Origin: JBMORL01 sp049322335
GTDB lineage: Bacteria; Bacteroidota; Bacteroidia; Flavobacteriales_D; UBA2798
Reading direction: 5' to 3'
Assembly (NCBI GenBank): GCA_049322335.1
Contig: JBMORL010000037.1
Location: 62,001-126,000 of the forward strand
Length of the DNA: 64,000 nucleotides
Shown here: in pieces, positions 43,555 through 52,836 of the stretch
Layout of the letters: every line of letters begins with the position of its first letter
Position numbering within the stretch: the stretch's first letter is position 1
The notes under the pieces: model-generated
The model's input: only the letters and a program-made list of their open reading frames with translations
Databases searched by the model: none
What the model was told of the DNA's origin: nothing
Program-made: the position numbers and the translations under genes

Positions 43555-44205
43555 ATGACTCCGGAAGAAATAAAAATACAGATAGAAAAATATAAGGCTG
43601 AAGGAAAAAAGCTTTTTGCCACTTCTTCTTTCCAGACACACAGCATTCCCATGCTGCATATTCTTTCCATTATCGACAAAACAATTCCTGTTTTATTCAT
43701 TAATACCGGTTTTCATTTTCCCGAAACATTAAAATTCCGCGACCAGGTGAAATCGTTACTGGGAATAAATATCGTTGACGCACGTTCACTGGTGTCAAGA
43801 AATCTTCAGAAAAACGCATCCGGGAATTTTTATTTCACGTCTGATCCCGATTACTGTTGTTTCCTGAATAAAACCCAACCGGTGGAACCATTTCTGGCAG
43901 AATACGATGTGTGGATAAACGGAATCCGTGGCGACCAAAATGCTAACCGCAAAAACATGAAAGTGGAACAGGATGCGCCATTCGGATCCAAACGTTTTCA
44001 CCCGATGCTCGACTGGTCGAATAAAATGATTTATGACTACATCACGGAAAATAATTTACCCAAACATCCGCTCGAATTCCAGGGCTACCTGAGTATTGGT
44101 TGCGAACCCTGCACAAGAAAAATGTCGCTGGAAAACGATCGCAGCGGAAGATGGTTTGGATTGAATAAAACAGAGTGTGGATTGCATACGGATCTGGTGA
44201 AATGA
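43555..44205 (+). CDS. cysH: Phosphoadenylyl/adenylyl-sulfate reductase, iron-sulfur type
   Basis: A 216-residue assimilatory sulfate reductase. LFATSSFQTHSIPMLHIL is the PP-loop-like start and NTGFHFPETLKFRD follows. The four cysteines of the [4Fe-4S] APS-reductase type are present: DYCCFLNK and GCEPCTR. The catalytic Cys is in KTECGLH at the C terminus. The iron-sulfur cysteines suggest APS as substrate. It supplies sulfite and then sulfide for MetZ. The start at 43555 is set by the promoter and the MTPEEIKIQIEKYK N terminus. Confidence 0.92.
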   Translation: MTPEEIKIQIEKYKAEGKKLFATSSFQTHSIPMLHILSIIDKTIPVLFINTGFHFPETLKFRDQVKSLLGINIVDARSLVSRNLQKNASGNFYFTSDPDYCCFLNKTQPVEPFLAEYDVWINGIRGDQNANRKNMKVEQDAPFGSKRFHPMLDWSNKMIYDYITENNLPKHPLEFQGYLSIGCEPCTRKMSLENDRSGRWFGLNKTECGLHTDLVK

Positions 44206-44219
44206 GGCAACAGGCAAAA

Positions 44220-44290
44220 GCCATGAGGCAAGAGGGAAATGATTTAACATTAATTCTTCCTTTCATGGCTCCTGCCTGATGCCTCATGGC
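44220..44290. repeat. Inverted intergenic repeat of the GCCATGAGGCA type
   Basis: GCCATGAGGCA (44220-44230) and TGCCTCATGGC (44280-44290) are perfect inverse copies 49 nt apart, flanked by further partial copies (GGCAACAGGC, GGCTCCTGCC). It lies between cysH and the epimerase gene and could end cysH transcription or be a dispersed repeat. Confidence 0.7.
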
Positions 44291-44312
44291 TATTGACTAC
44301 AAATAAAATAAA

Positions 44313-45239
44313 ATGAAAATATTAATAACTGGCGGAGCAGGATACATCGGAACAGAACTGGTGTATGAACTGATGAAACACGCGGAAAAAATTTCGGAAG
44401 TAATTGTTTACGACAATTTATCGAGAGGAAATTATAATCTCTTTATTGGCAAACAAAAGTTGCCCGCAGATAAGATCCGTTTTGTCCAGGGCGATCTGCT
44501 TGATACGCGGAAACTCAAAAAAACTTTACAGGGTGTTGACATTGTTTTTCATCTCGCGGCTAAAGTCAGTACACCGTTTGCCCACGAAAATCCGCACTTG
44601 TTTGAGCAAATCAATCACTGGGGTACGGCAGAACTGGTGTATGCACTCGAAGATCATCCGGTGAAAAAATTTATTTATGCCAGTTCGGTTTCGGTTTATG
44701 GTTCTTCTTCGCAGGAAGTGGATATCGACTCACCTATTCACCCCGACACATTTTACGGAATATCAAAAATGCGGGGAGAAGAACATGTACAGCGGATGTT
44801 TTCCAAAATGCCTACTTATATTCTTCGTCTCGGAAATGTTTACGGTTACAGCAAAAGTATGCGTTTTGATGCCGTGATCAACCGCTTTATGTTTGATGCG
44901 CATTTTAATAAACGAATTACTATTAACGGTGATGGAGAACAACACCGCGCTTTTATACACATTGACAAAACCGCCAACCTGTTAGGCCACCTGGCGCTGA
45001 CAGAAAAATTAAAACCCGGAAGATATGATGTGGTGGAAGATAATCTCAGCGTAAATTACATTGCCGAAAAACTCATGGAAATATATCCCGGACTGGAAAT
45101 GATTTTTGTAAATCAAAATATGCAACTGCGCGACCTTCGTGTAAAACCCAACGCAGAAGTGAATAAAGCCATTGATATACCGGTACGCACGCTTGCAGAG
45201 GTGTTGACGCAATTCAAACAGGAGTTTTCGGTGGTATAA
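44313..45239 (+). CDS. NAD-dependent sugar epimerase/dehydratase (extended SDR)
   Basis: A 308-residue protein with the NAD loop ILITGGAGYIGTELVYELMK, the D-binding block FVQGDLLDTRKLKK, FHLAAKVSTPFAHENP, SSVSVYG and the catalytic Tyr/Lys in FYGISKMRGEEHV. YILRLGNVYGYSK is the substrate-side motif. It acts on a nucleotide sugar, but the exact reaction is not readable. It stands alone at the end of the GC-richer half of the window. Confidence 0.9.
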   Translation: MKILITGGAGYIGTELVYELMKHAEKISEVIVYDNLSRGNYNLFIGKQKLPADKIRFVQGDLLDTRKLKKTLQGVDIVFHLAAKVSTPFAHENPHLFEQINHWGTAELVYALEDHPVKKFIYASSVSVYGSSSQEVDIDSPIHPDTFYGISKMRGEEHVQRMFSKMPTYILRLGNVYGYSKSMRFDAVINRFMFDAHFNKRITINGDGEQHRAFIHIDKTANLLGHLALTEKLKPGRYDVVEDNLSVNYIAEKLMEIYPGLEMIFVNQNMQLRDLRVKPNAEVNKAIDIPVRTLAEVLTQFKQEFSVV

Positions 45240-45861
45240 CCAAAATTTTTGATTAGTATACAGCTGCCATAATGTTTTGTCCCGCTGGGACAAATAATTA
45301 CGGATGATGATACTGTTAAAAATGTTTGGTGCCGCTGGCACCAGTTATAATTGTTTTCCGGATAAAATTTTTTGTTTTGCAATCTCTGACTAAGCTAATT
45401 GGCTGCTTTTTTTATACTGCTGGCACCAGGGGTGCCTGACATTTTTAACACACGAAGACACAGAAATATCGAACCAATTCCTTGAAGATTTGGAGCTAAT
45501 AGACGAACTCAGGCCATTTATCGAACCCAAAGATATGCCGGTTTGTCAGGACAAATGATCTTAAATCATCAATACAAAAATGATTTAACATGGTCGAATA
45601 ATAATGGTTTACTAATATTTAAATCGGTTCAATGCAAACTGACCAATCAATCTGCAAGAAGAATCAAAATCCCTAACATTCTCAATTTTTTAATCAGCCG
45701 ATTAGCCTACGAAATTGTCAAATAGTACATCTTCATTTTACTATATCACAAAATCCTTTCACAATCCTACTTATTTAAACACTTAAATATCAATCACATA
45801 ATTGAATTTTTCAAATAAAATATTTTTTCATAGGAAACTAATAAAATGATAAAAGTTTCCG
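45240..45861. other. Non-coding stretch with three REP-like palindromes
   Basis: No supported gene. Three short hairpins with 3-nt loops are present: TTTGTCCC-GCT-GGGACAAA (45276-45294), TGGTGCC-GCT-GGCACCA (45327-45343) and GGCACC-AGG-GGTGCC (45422-45436). The first two share an AATGTTT leader and the CGCTGG loop region, so they look like degenerate members of one family. The rest (45440-45860) has only short open frames. One could encode 60 residues from 45543, but it has no recognisable features. Confidence 0.65.
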
Positions 45862-45869
45862 TAGTTTTG
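45862..45869 (+). promoter_or_regulatory. -7 promoter element for the TetR/RND operon
   Basis: TAGTTTTG ends 17 nt before the ATG at 45887. A GTG that could be read as an earlier start overlaps it. Confidence 0.5.
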
Positions 45870-45886
45870 TGACCAAAAATTACCTT

Positions 45887-46501
45887 ATGATGGATTATGG
45901 TGATCGAATTTTAAATTCTGCCAGAGACCTGTTTTTTAAGTACGGTATTAAAAGTGTCACTATGGATGATCTTGCCCGCAAATTGGGGGTGTCCAAAAAA
46001 ACACTTTATAATACATACAAAAACAAAAAGGACATTGTTGAAACCATTACAGTGAAGTTTTTGAAAAATCACGAGGTAAATTATGAACTACTTGTTGAAG
46101 AAGCAACCGATGCGGTGGATGAATTGTTAAAGTTAATGGAAAATTTGAATAATATTTTTGAACGGCTTCATTCTCGGATGATCTTTGATATGCAACGATC
46201 TTTTCCTGAAGCATGGGAAATATTTACCGAACATAAAAAGACTTTTATGCTTAGTAAAATTATTTCCAATTTAAAAAGAGGCATAAATGAAGGCTTATTT
46301 CGAAGTGATATAAACGTAGAAATTATTGCACGGATGCGCTTGGAGCAAATACAGATAGTGCTGGATCCCTTTATTTTTCCCTCTCATAATATTACCATAA
46401 AAGAAATTCATAGCCAATTGTTATTACAGTATTTATATGGAATAACAACTCTGAAAGGCCATAAATTAATTAATAAGTATCTGAAAATTAACCAAGATTA
46501 A
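45887..46501 (+). CDS. TetR/AcrR-family repressor of the efflux operon
   Basis: A 204-residue protein. The N-terminal HTH is canonical: ILNSARDLFFKYGIKSVTMD, DLARKLGVSKKTLYNTYKNK, KDIVETI. The C-terminal ligand domain is all helical (MENLNNIFERLHSRMIFDMQ, FTEHKKTFMLSKII). It starts at ATG 45887 or 45890. It is the first gene of the RND operon and lies 1 nt before the TolC-family gene, so it probably represses its own operon. Confidence 0.93.
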   Translation: MMDYGDRILNSARDLFFKYGIKSVTMDDLARKLGVSKKTLYNTYKNKKDIVETITVKFLKNHEVNYELLVEEATDAVDELLKLMENLNNIFERLHSRMIFDMQRSFPEAWEIFTEHKKTFMLSKIISNLKRGINEGLFRSDINVEIIARMRLEQIQIVLDPFIFPSHNITIKEIHSQLLLQYLYGITTLKGHKLINKYLKINQD

Positions 46502-46502
46502 T

Positions 46503-47864
46503 ATGATAAAGAAGATGATAACCATCGCAATCCAGATGGTCTTTAGTTGTTGTTTTTTGATAGAGGCCAATGGGCAAAGCGACTATCAAAATCTTAACCT
46601 CCAAAAACTCATTCAAATAGCGTTAGAAACAAATCATAGTGCTAAAAAAGCAGACTTAGATGTTGAGAATAGTAATTATAAAATAAAGGAAACCCGTTCA
46701 AATGCGCTTCCACAGGTAAGTGGAACGGCTATTATGAATTACAATCCGCTCTTACAGCAGAGTGCTTTACCAGGTGATTTTTTTGGTCAGCCTGGAACAA
46801 CAATATTGGTAGCTTTAGGACAAAATTGGAACGCAAGTGTAGGTGTAAATTTTAATCAGATAATCTTCAATCAAACCGTTTTCATTGGTCTAAAAGCAGC
46901 CTCAACAACACGCGAATTTTACAAGCTAAATTCTGATTTGACAGATGAAATCATTATCGAACAGGTAGCTTCTACCTATTATGGAGTAATGGTTCAACAG
47001 CAGCAATTAGTAGTTTTGGATACTACAATTAATAACACAGAAAATCTGCTTGTTATTCTGCAAAATCACTATAAAAATGGATTGGTCAAAAAAGTTGATG
47101 TGGATAGAATTTCAGTTACATTGTCCAATATAAAAACTCGGAAGCAACAGGTAGTTAATTCAATTAGTTTATTGGAAAATCAACTTAAGTTTCTTGTCGG
47201 AATCCCAGTTGAACAATCTGTAACATTTGAAGAAATTGATATTTCAACAATAAATCCTCAACCTATTCAAGATTCAATTTCTAATTTTTCTAACCGTCTT
47301 GAAATAAAAATGCTGGAAACTCAGTCCATACTTTTGAATTACCAGTTAAAGTCCTTTAAAGCGGAATATTATCCATCTTTGTTCCTTTCTGGAAATTATA
47401 GTTATCAGGGATTAGGTAATGTATTTCCAATTGGAGCTGACGAAGGTGAAGCAAATTGGTTTAAAGTAGCCACAATTGGTTTAAGTTTAAGAGTTCCAAT
47501 TTTTAATGGTTTTGCAACCGACTCACGAATTCAGCAATCAAAAATCGCCATTAAAAAACTGAATGAGGACATCTCCCTGACAAAGGAATCAATAAGTCTT
47601 GCCTATAAAAATGCCACAACACAATTAGCTAATAATTTGTTGAACTTAAATGCGCAAAAACAAAACATGCAATTAGCAGAGGAAGTATATGACAATACAG
47701 TACAAAATTACAATACCGGATTAGCTTCGTTAACAGATTTTTTATCCGCTGAAAATTCGCTTACTGAAGCTCAAAATAATTACCTGACAGAATTACTTAG
47801 ATATAAACTTGCGGAACTCCAGGTTATGAAATCCAGAGGGGAGTTAACATCACTAATCAAATAA
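46503..47864 (+). CDS. TolC-family outer-membrane efflux protein
   Basis: A 453-residue protein with a signal peptide ending ANGQ. Two OEP repeats are visible: LQKLIQIALETNHSAKKADL with the paired coil NLLVILQNHYKNGLVKKVDV, and the C-terminal VYDNTVQNYNTGLASLTDFL. It forms the trimeric outer-membrane duct for the RND pump encoded two genes downstream. It begins 1 nt after tetR and is followed by the fusion protein gene after 18 nt. Confidence 0.94.
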   Translation: MIKKMITIAIQMVFSCCFLIEANGQSDYQNLNLQKLIQIALETNHSAKKADLDVENSNYKIKETRSNALPQVSGTAIMNYNPLLQQSALPGDFFGQPGTTILVALGQNWNASVGVNFNQIIFNQTVFIGLKAASTTREFYKLNSDLTDEIIIEQVASTYYGVMVQQQQLVVLDTTINNTENLLVILQNHYKNGLVKKVDVDRISVTLSNIKTRKQQVVNSISLLENQLKFLVGIPVEQSVTFEEIDISTINPQPIQDSISNFSNRLEIKMLETQSILLNYQLKSFKAEYYPSLFLSGNYSYQGLGNVFPIGADEGEANWFKVATIGLSLRVPIFNGFATDSRIQQSKIAIKKLNEDISLTKESISLAYKNATTQLANNLLNLNAQKQNMQLAEEVYDNTVQNYNTGLASLTDFLSAENSLTEAQNNYLTELLRYKLAELQVMKSRGELTSLIK

Positions 47865-47882
47865 TCATTAAACAATACACAA

Positions 47883-48959
47883 ATGGCAAAGAGAACAAAA
47901 AATATCATACTTTTTATTATCATCGGAGTAGGATCAATATCATTAATTGCTTTTATACTTATCAGGAATAAAGAGAAAAACCAAGAAAAAATGGCAGTTG
48001 TTACTGATGTAAATTCAGAAATAATGGTCAGGGTTGATACAGTTCAAAAGAAACCTTTTGATCTGGCTTACGAGTCAAATGGAAAGTTTGCTGCAATTAA
48101 TCAGGTTGATTTTTCATCTGAAACTTCTGGGCGTGTTTTACAAATTTTGGTAAAAGAGGGCGACAATGTTCATTCAGGGCAAGAACTTGCCGTAATTAAG
48201 GCAGACGCTTTGGGTGTTGATTTGGAAAATGCACAAGCGGTCTATGAAAGTGCTTTAAAGGAAAAGGAACGATTTGAAAGCGCTTTTAAAAGTGGTGGAG
48301 TTACTCAGCAGCAGCTCGATCAGGTTAAACTGGCATTAAAAAATGCTGAAAGCAGGCTCAATCAGGTAAAATTAAGGTATAGTGATACCAGAGTAAAGTC
48401 AACAATTAATGGATTTGTAAATAAACGATATGTTGAACAAGGGGCGTTCGTAGCACCAGGCAGCCCACTTTTTGAAATTGTAGATGTAACAAAGCTAAAA
48501 TTGAAAATTACTGTAAATGAAAGTCAAATTGCAAGAATACAGTTGGATGATAAAGTAACTGTAAGAGCCAGTGCTATTCCTGGTCAGGATTTTGAAGGCA
48601 CTGTTAGATTTATTGCCGCTAAGGCAGATAACTCTTTGAATTTTCCAGTAGAAATTGAGTTAAATAATGACTCTAAAAAAACCCTGAAGGCAGGTATGTT
48701 TGGAACAGCAATTTTTAAATCAGAGGACTCCCAACCTCAAATAATTGTTCCAAGAAGCGCCTTCGCAGGAAGTGTAAACTCGAAGGAGGTTTACGTTGTT
48801 AATAGCAAAGGAAAAGCGATTTTGAGAAAAGTTGTTCCAGGTAGGATTGTTGGAGATATGGTTGAAATTTTAGATGGTTTAGAAGAGGGGGAAATCGTTG
48901 TTACAAGTGGTCAAATTAATTTACAAGATGATGAGGTAAAAGTTTCCATTGTTCGATAA
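47883..48959 (+). CDS. RND-type periplasmic membrane-fusion protein
   Basis: A 358-residue protein with an N-terminal anchor (IILFIIIGVGSISLIAFILI), lipoyl halves (VDFSSETSGRVLQILVKEGD and VNKRYVEQGAFVAPGSPLFE), a short alpha hairpin (ENAQAVYESALKEKERFESA) and a beta-barrel domain (VTVRASAIPGQDFEGTVRFI). It bridges the RND pump and the TolC-type duct. Confidence 0.94.
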   Translation: MAKRTKNIILFIIIGVGSISLIAFILIRNKEKNQEKMAVVTDVNSEIMVRVDTVQKKPFDLAYESNGKFAAINQVDFSSETSGRVLQILVKEGDNVHSGQELAVIKADALGVDLENAQAVYESALKEKERFESAFKSGGVTQQQLDQVKLALKNAESRLNQVKLRYSDTRVKSTINGFVNKRYVEQGAFVAPGSPLFEIVDVTKLKLKITVNESQIARIQLDDKVTVRASAIPGQDFEGTVRFIAAKADNSLNFPVEIELNNDSKKTLKAGMFGTAIFKSEDSQPQIIVPRSAFAGSVNSKEVYVVNSKGKAILRKVVPGRIVGDMVEILDGLEEGEIVVTSGQINLQDDEVKVSIVR

Positions 48960-48990
48960 GTGTGGGTTGTAAATAAAAAATTAAGTAAAA

Positions 48991-51900
48991 ATGAAAATAA
49001 CTGAAATATCTATAAAAAGACCAACCATAGTAATGGTTCTTTATATAATTCTAACATTTGGAGGATTGTTAAGCTATACATTTTTGAATTATGAATTATT
49101 GCCAAGATTCAGTCCACCTATACTATTGGTTACTACTGTTTACCCAGGTGCATCTCCTGGTGAAGTAGAAACCTCTGTAACCAAGGAGATAGAAACTGCC
49201 GTGGCCTCGCTTGAAAATGTCAAAAAGCTGGAGGCAAAGTCGTATGAAGGTGTTTCTATTGTTACAATTACATTCTATGATGATGCTGATATTGACTATG
49301 CACTTAACGATGCACAAAGAAAAATAAATGCTAAGTTGAAAGATCTCCCAGACGAGGTTGATCCACCTTCTTTGGCAAAACTGTCTTTGGATGATTTACC
49401 AATTATGACTTTGTCCGCTTCTTCCAAACTTAATGATCCTGAATTTTTCGATGTGGTAGAAAACCGTTTAGCCCCTGCTTTATCACGCATAGAAGGTGTT
49501 GCAAGGGTTGACATCATTGGAGGTCGTGAACGTGAAATCCAAGTTAATATTGACCCTCAAAAACTTGAAGGATACGGACTGTCTTTGATGCAGGTTCAAA
49601 ATGCAATTCTAACTTCTAACCTTGATTTCCCTACCGGAAGCGTTAAAACCAATAAGCAAGATATTCTCATTCGCTTGTCAGGTAAATTAAAAAATTTGGA
49701 AGAGCTGCGCAATCTTGTTGTATTTGATGACCCAAAAAACTTTTTACAGATACGATTAAAAGATGTAGCTGATGTACAAGATGCAGAAAAAGATATTGAA
49801 AAAATTGCCAGGTTAGACCAAAAAAGTACATTGGCTTTGTCTATAATGAAGCAAACTGATGCTAATGCAGTAGATGTTAGCAAAAAGGTAAAATCTACTA
49901 TTAAAACAATGATGGACAATGAATATAAGAATATTGATCTTAATATTCAGGTGGTAAACGATAAATCAGACTATACTCTGGAGTCTGCTAATGCTGTAAT
50001 TTTTGATTTGATTCTTGCCATAATTCTGGTTGCAGTAGTGATGATTTTTTTCCTGCATAGTATCAGAAATTCCCTTATTGTGATGATATCTATTCCAGCA
50101 TCTTTAATAGCCACATTTATCGGCATGTATTTAATGGGGTATTCATTAAACCTTATGTCGCTTCTTGGGCTTTCATTGGTTGTGGGTATTCTTGTTGACG
50201 ATGCCATAGTTGTGCTGGAGAATATTTACCGACACATGGAAATGGGTAAAAACAGGGTTCGCGCAGCTTTTGATGGAACCAAGGAAATAGGTTTTACGGT
50301 TACGTCAATTACGCTGGTTATTGTTGTAGTATTTGTACCTATTGCATTAAGTTCAGGTATTGCTGCCAGGATACTGAAAGAGTTTTGTGTAACGGTTTCT
50401 ATGGCAACACTTCTTTCTTTGTTGGCTTCTTTTACCTTGGTTCCTTGGTTGTCTTCGCGGTTCGGAAAACTGGAGCGAGTAAGCACTTCAACCATCTTCG
50501 GAAGGTTTATACATTCCTTTGAAAGAGGTTTAAATAATTTCACCGAGTGGATAAGTAACCTTTTAAGATGGTGTTTGTCTCATAAGAGAATAACGCTTTC
50601 CATTGTTACCGTATTGTTCTTTAGTTCGTTCCTTTTAGTTGGTAAAGGGTTTATAGGAACTGAGTTTTTTGCTGCGGGCGACCGTGGCGAATTTATTGTA
50701 CAAATTGAGCTTCCAAAAAACTTTTCCATTGAACAAACTAATCTTTATACACAAAAAGCGGAAGAATATCTTAGGAAAAAACCAGAAGTTACAAGAATAA
50801 TTACAACGGTTGGGAAATCAAGTGAGGGTTTTTTTGGTTCACTTTCTCCGGCTTATGTTTCCGAGATAAATGTTCAGCTTATTCCGAAGGAAATGCGTGA
50901 AGAAGCCTCTATTTATGCCGTTAAGGTAAAGAAAGAGCTTTCTAATATCCTTGTTGGTGCAAAAGTCAAAACTACTCCAATAAGCATCATGGGAACCGCT
51001 GAGAGAGCCCCAATCGCATTGGTAGTATTCGGTTCCGATTTAGATAGTGTTATGAGCTATGCTAACACTGCAATGGACGAATTAAAAAAAATAAATGGTG
51101 CTACTGAAATAAAACTTTCAGTTGAAGCAGGAAATCCTGAAGTAAAAGTGGAAATAGATCGAGATAAAATGTCAATCTTAGGATTGAACATGATAACGGT
51201 TGGTTCAACCATGAGAACTGCATTTAGTGGGAATAATAGTGCCAAATTTAGAACAGGGGAATACGAATACGATATAAATATCCGATACGGTAGCTTTAAC
51301 AGACAAAATATTGAGGATGTTCAGAATCTCATGTTTACGAATAATCGCGGAGAAAAAATTCTCTTGAGCCAATTTGCAGAAGTTAAGGAGGGATCAGGGC
51401 CGAGTATGTTGGAAAGGAGAGATAAAAGTACCTCTGTAACAATTGAAGCGCAATCAGTTGGGCGACCAAGTGGTGATGTTGCTTCAGAGTGGGGGAATGT
51501 TATTAATGAGTTAAGGCGACCCGCTGGTGTAAATTTTCTATGGAGTGGAAATATTGAAATGCAGCAGGATGGCTTTGGAACACTCGGAATAGCGTTAATT
51601 GCAGCTATTCTCTTAGTGTATTTAATTCTGGTAGCTCTTTATGATAGTTTCGTTTATCCATTAGTCGTACTTTTCTCCATACCTCTTGCCGTTATCGGAG
51701 CTTTACTTGCTTTGGCTCTTTCAAATAATACGCTTAATTTATTTACCATTTTAGGACTAATTATGTTAATTGGATTAGTTGCTAAGAATGCCATTATATT
51801 GGTTGACTTCACCAATCAAAGAAAGAAAGAGGGATCAAGCACTTTTCAGGCTCTATTGGACGCAAATAGGGCTCGTTTACGACCAATTTTAATGACGACC

Positions 51901-52158
51901 CTGGCGATGGTATTTGGAATGTTACCTATTGCTATGGCAAGTGGTGCGGGTGCCGAATGGAAAAATGGATTGGCTTGGGTTATTATCGGTGGATTGGTTA
52001 GTTCCCTCTTTTTAACTCTAATTGTGGTTCCGGTTATGTACGATATTTTTGATAAAATCATCTTAAAATTTAATAGAGGTAAAGCAAAACCATCCATTGA
52101 AAAACTCATGAAGGAACAAAGTGAGGTAAAACTCCCAACATTCGAAGAAATAGCGTAA
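48991..52158 (+). CDS. RND efflux transporter (HAE1/AcrB-like)
   Basis: A 1055-residue inner-membrane pump with twelve predicted helices and two large periplasmic loops. TM1 starts ISIKRPTIVMVLYIILTFGG. The proton-relay Asp pair is in VVGILVDDAIVVLENIYRHM (TM4) and the TM10-12 block is IGLVAKNAIILVDFTNQRKK. It is the proton-driven engine of the tripartite pump; substrates cannot be predicted. It lies 31 nt after the fusion-protein gene. Confidence 0.95.
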   Translation: MKITEISIKRPTIVMVLYIILTFGGLLSYTFLNYELLPRFSPPILLVTTVYPGASPGEVETSVTKEIETAVASLENVKKLEAKSYEGVSIVTITFYDDADIDYALNDAQRKINAKLKDLPDEVDPPSLAKLSLDDLPIMTLSASSKLNDPEFFDVVENRLAPALSRIEGVARVDIIGGREREIQVNIDPQKLEGYGLSLMQVQNAILTSNLDFPTGSVKTNKQDILIRLSGKLKNLEELRNLVVFDDPKNFLQIRLKDVADVQDAEKDIEKIARLDQKSTLALSIMKQTDANAVDVSKKVKSTIKTMMDNEYKNIDLNIQVVNDKSDYTLESANAVIFDLILAIILVAVVMIFFLHSIRNSLIVMISIPASLIATFIGMYLMGYSLNLMSLLGLSLVVGILVDDAIVVLENIYRHMEMGKNRVRAAFDGTKEIGFTVTSITLVIVVVFVPIALSSGIAARILKEFCVTVSMATLLSLLASFTLVPWLSSRFGKLERVSTSTIFGRFIHSFERGLNNFTEWISNLLRWCLSHKRITLSIVTVLFFSSFLLVGKGFIGTEFFAAGDRGEFIVQIELPKNFSIEQTNLYTQKAEEYLRKKPEVTRIITTVGKSSEGFFGSLSPAYVSEINVQLIPKEMREEASIYAVKVKKELSNILVGAKVKTTPISIMGTAERAPIALVVFGSDLDSVMSYANTAMDELKKINGATEIKLSVEAGNPEVKVEIDRDKMSILGLNMITVGSTMRTAFSGNNSAKFRTGEYEYDINIRYGSFNRQNIEDVQNLMFTNNRGEKILLSQFAEVKEGSGPSMLERRDKSTSVTIEAQSVGRPSGDVASEWGNVINELRRPAGVNFLWSGNIEMQQDGFGTLGIALIAAILLVYLILVALYDSFVYPLVVLFSIPLAVIGALLALALSNNTLNLFTILGLIMLIGLVAKNAIILVDFTNQRKKEGSSTFQALLDANRARLRPILMTTLAMVFGMLPIAMASGAGAEWKNGLAWVIIGGLVSSLFLTLIVVPVMYDIFDKIILKFNRGKAKPSIEKLMKEQSEVKLPTFEEIA

Positions 52159-52235
52159 ATGTAATTTCGAACTTGACCATTCTTGCTAATATACTTATTA
52201 TCATTTCCCGGGCGAAATTTGCTTTTTCATGCGGG

Positions 52236-52835
52236 ATGCATCTACGTTCGATAATGGTATTTGTCGCTATTCTTTGCATCCCGCCAATGTTATTTGGTCA
52301 GAAGTATAAATCAGAACAAGATGATAAAAGAACAGGACTGGAAATTCACACGAGCTACCTAATGGGATTACCACAAAAAGAAATCGACCTGAATAATTCC
52401 ACTTACCACAATAATTTAGCTCACGGCCTAGAATCCAGAATTTGTTTCAATACATGGTTTATCAAATCAACTTATGTCATTTCTGGATCAATTGGTTACA
52501 AATACCTTGTCCAAACTGGAGAAGGAGTAAATATTAAATATTCAGCCAATTCAAATCGCCTAGTATTGGGTATTGCCGTTAGATACAGTATCAGGTCTTC
52601 AAGTTATTTGTCTCTTGGGGCAACCATTGAGAATAATATGGATTTTGAAGATTTCAGATCCCAAACAAATGATTTATTTCGATATACCATCGAAGGAAAC
52701 TTTCAAGGAAAATTAACTGGTAAATTGTTTTACAAACTAGGCTACTCCGCTGCTATTTACCCTATCAATCAAGTGTATACAATTTTTAATCCGCAGCATC
52801 AATTGAATATGGGTCTAGCCTTCAAAATTTATTGA
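52236..52835 (+). CDS. Small outer-membrane beta-barrel protein of the RND operon
   Basis: About 199 residues from ATG 52236 (a second ATG lies at 52254), with a signal peptide ending MLFGQ. Alternating strands (TYVISGSIGYKYLVQTGEGV, RLVLGIAVRYSIRSSSYLSL) end with QHQLNMGLAFKIY, a barrel-type terminus. No family recognised. It is co-directional with the RND genes and 1 nt before the CotH gene, so it is probably the fifth gene of the operon. Confidence 0.72.
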   Translation: MHLRSIMVFVAILCIPPMLFGQKYKSEQDDKRTGLEIHTSYLMGLPQKEIDLNNSTYHNNLAHGLESRICFNTWFIKSTYVISGSIGYKYLVQTGEGVNIKYSANSNRLVLGIAVRYSIRSSSYLSLGATIENNMDFEDFRSQTNDLFRYTIEGNFQGKLTGKLFYKLGYSAAIYPINQVYTIFNPQHQLNMGLAFKIY

Positions 52836-52836
52836 A

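Noticed and set aside
45543..45725. A 60-codon frame in the 45.2-45.9 kb gap
   Set aside because: No domain, no promoter element, and it sits in a repeat-containing AT-rich gap, so it is likely chance.
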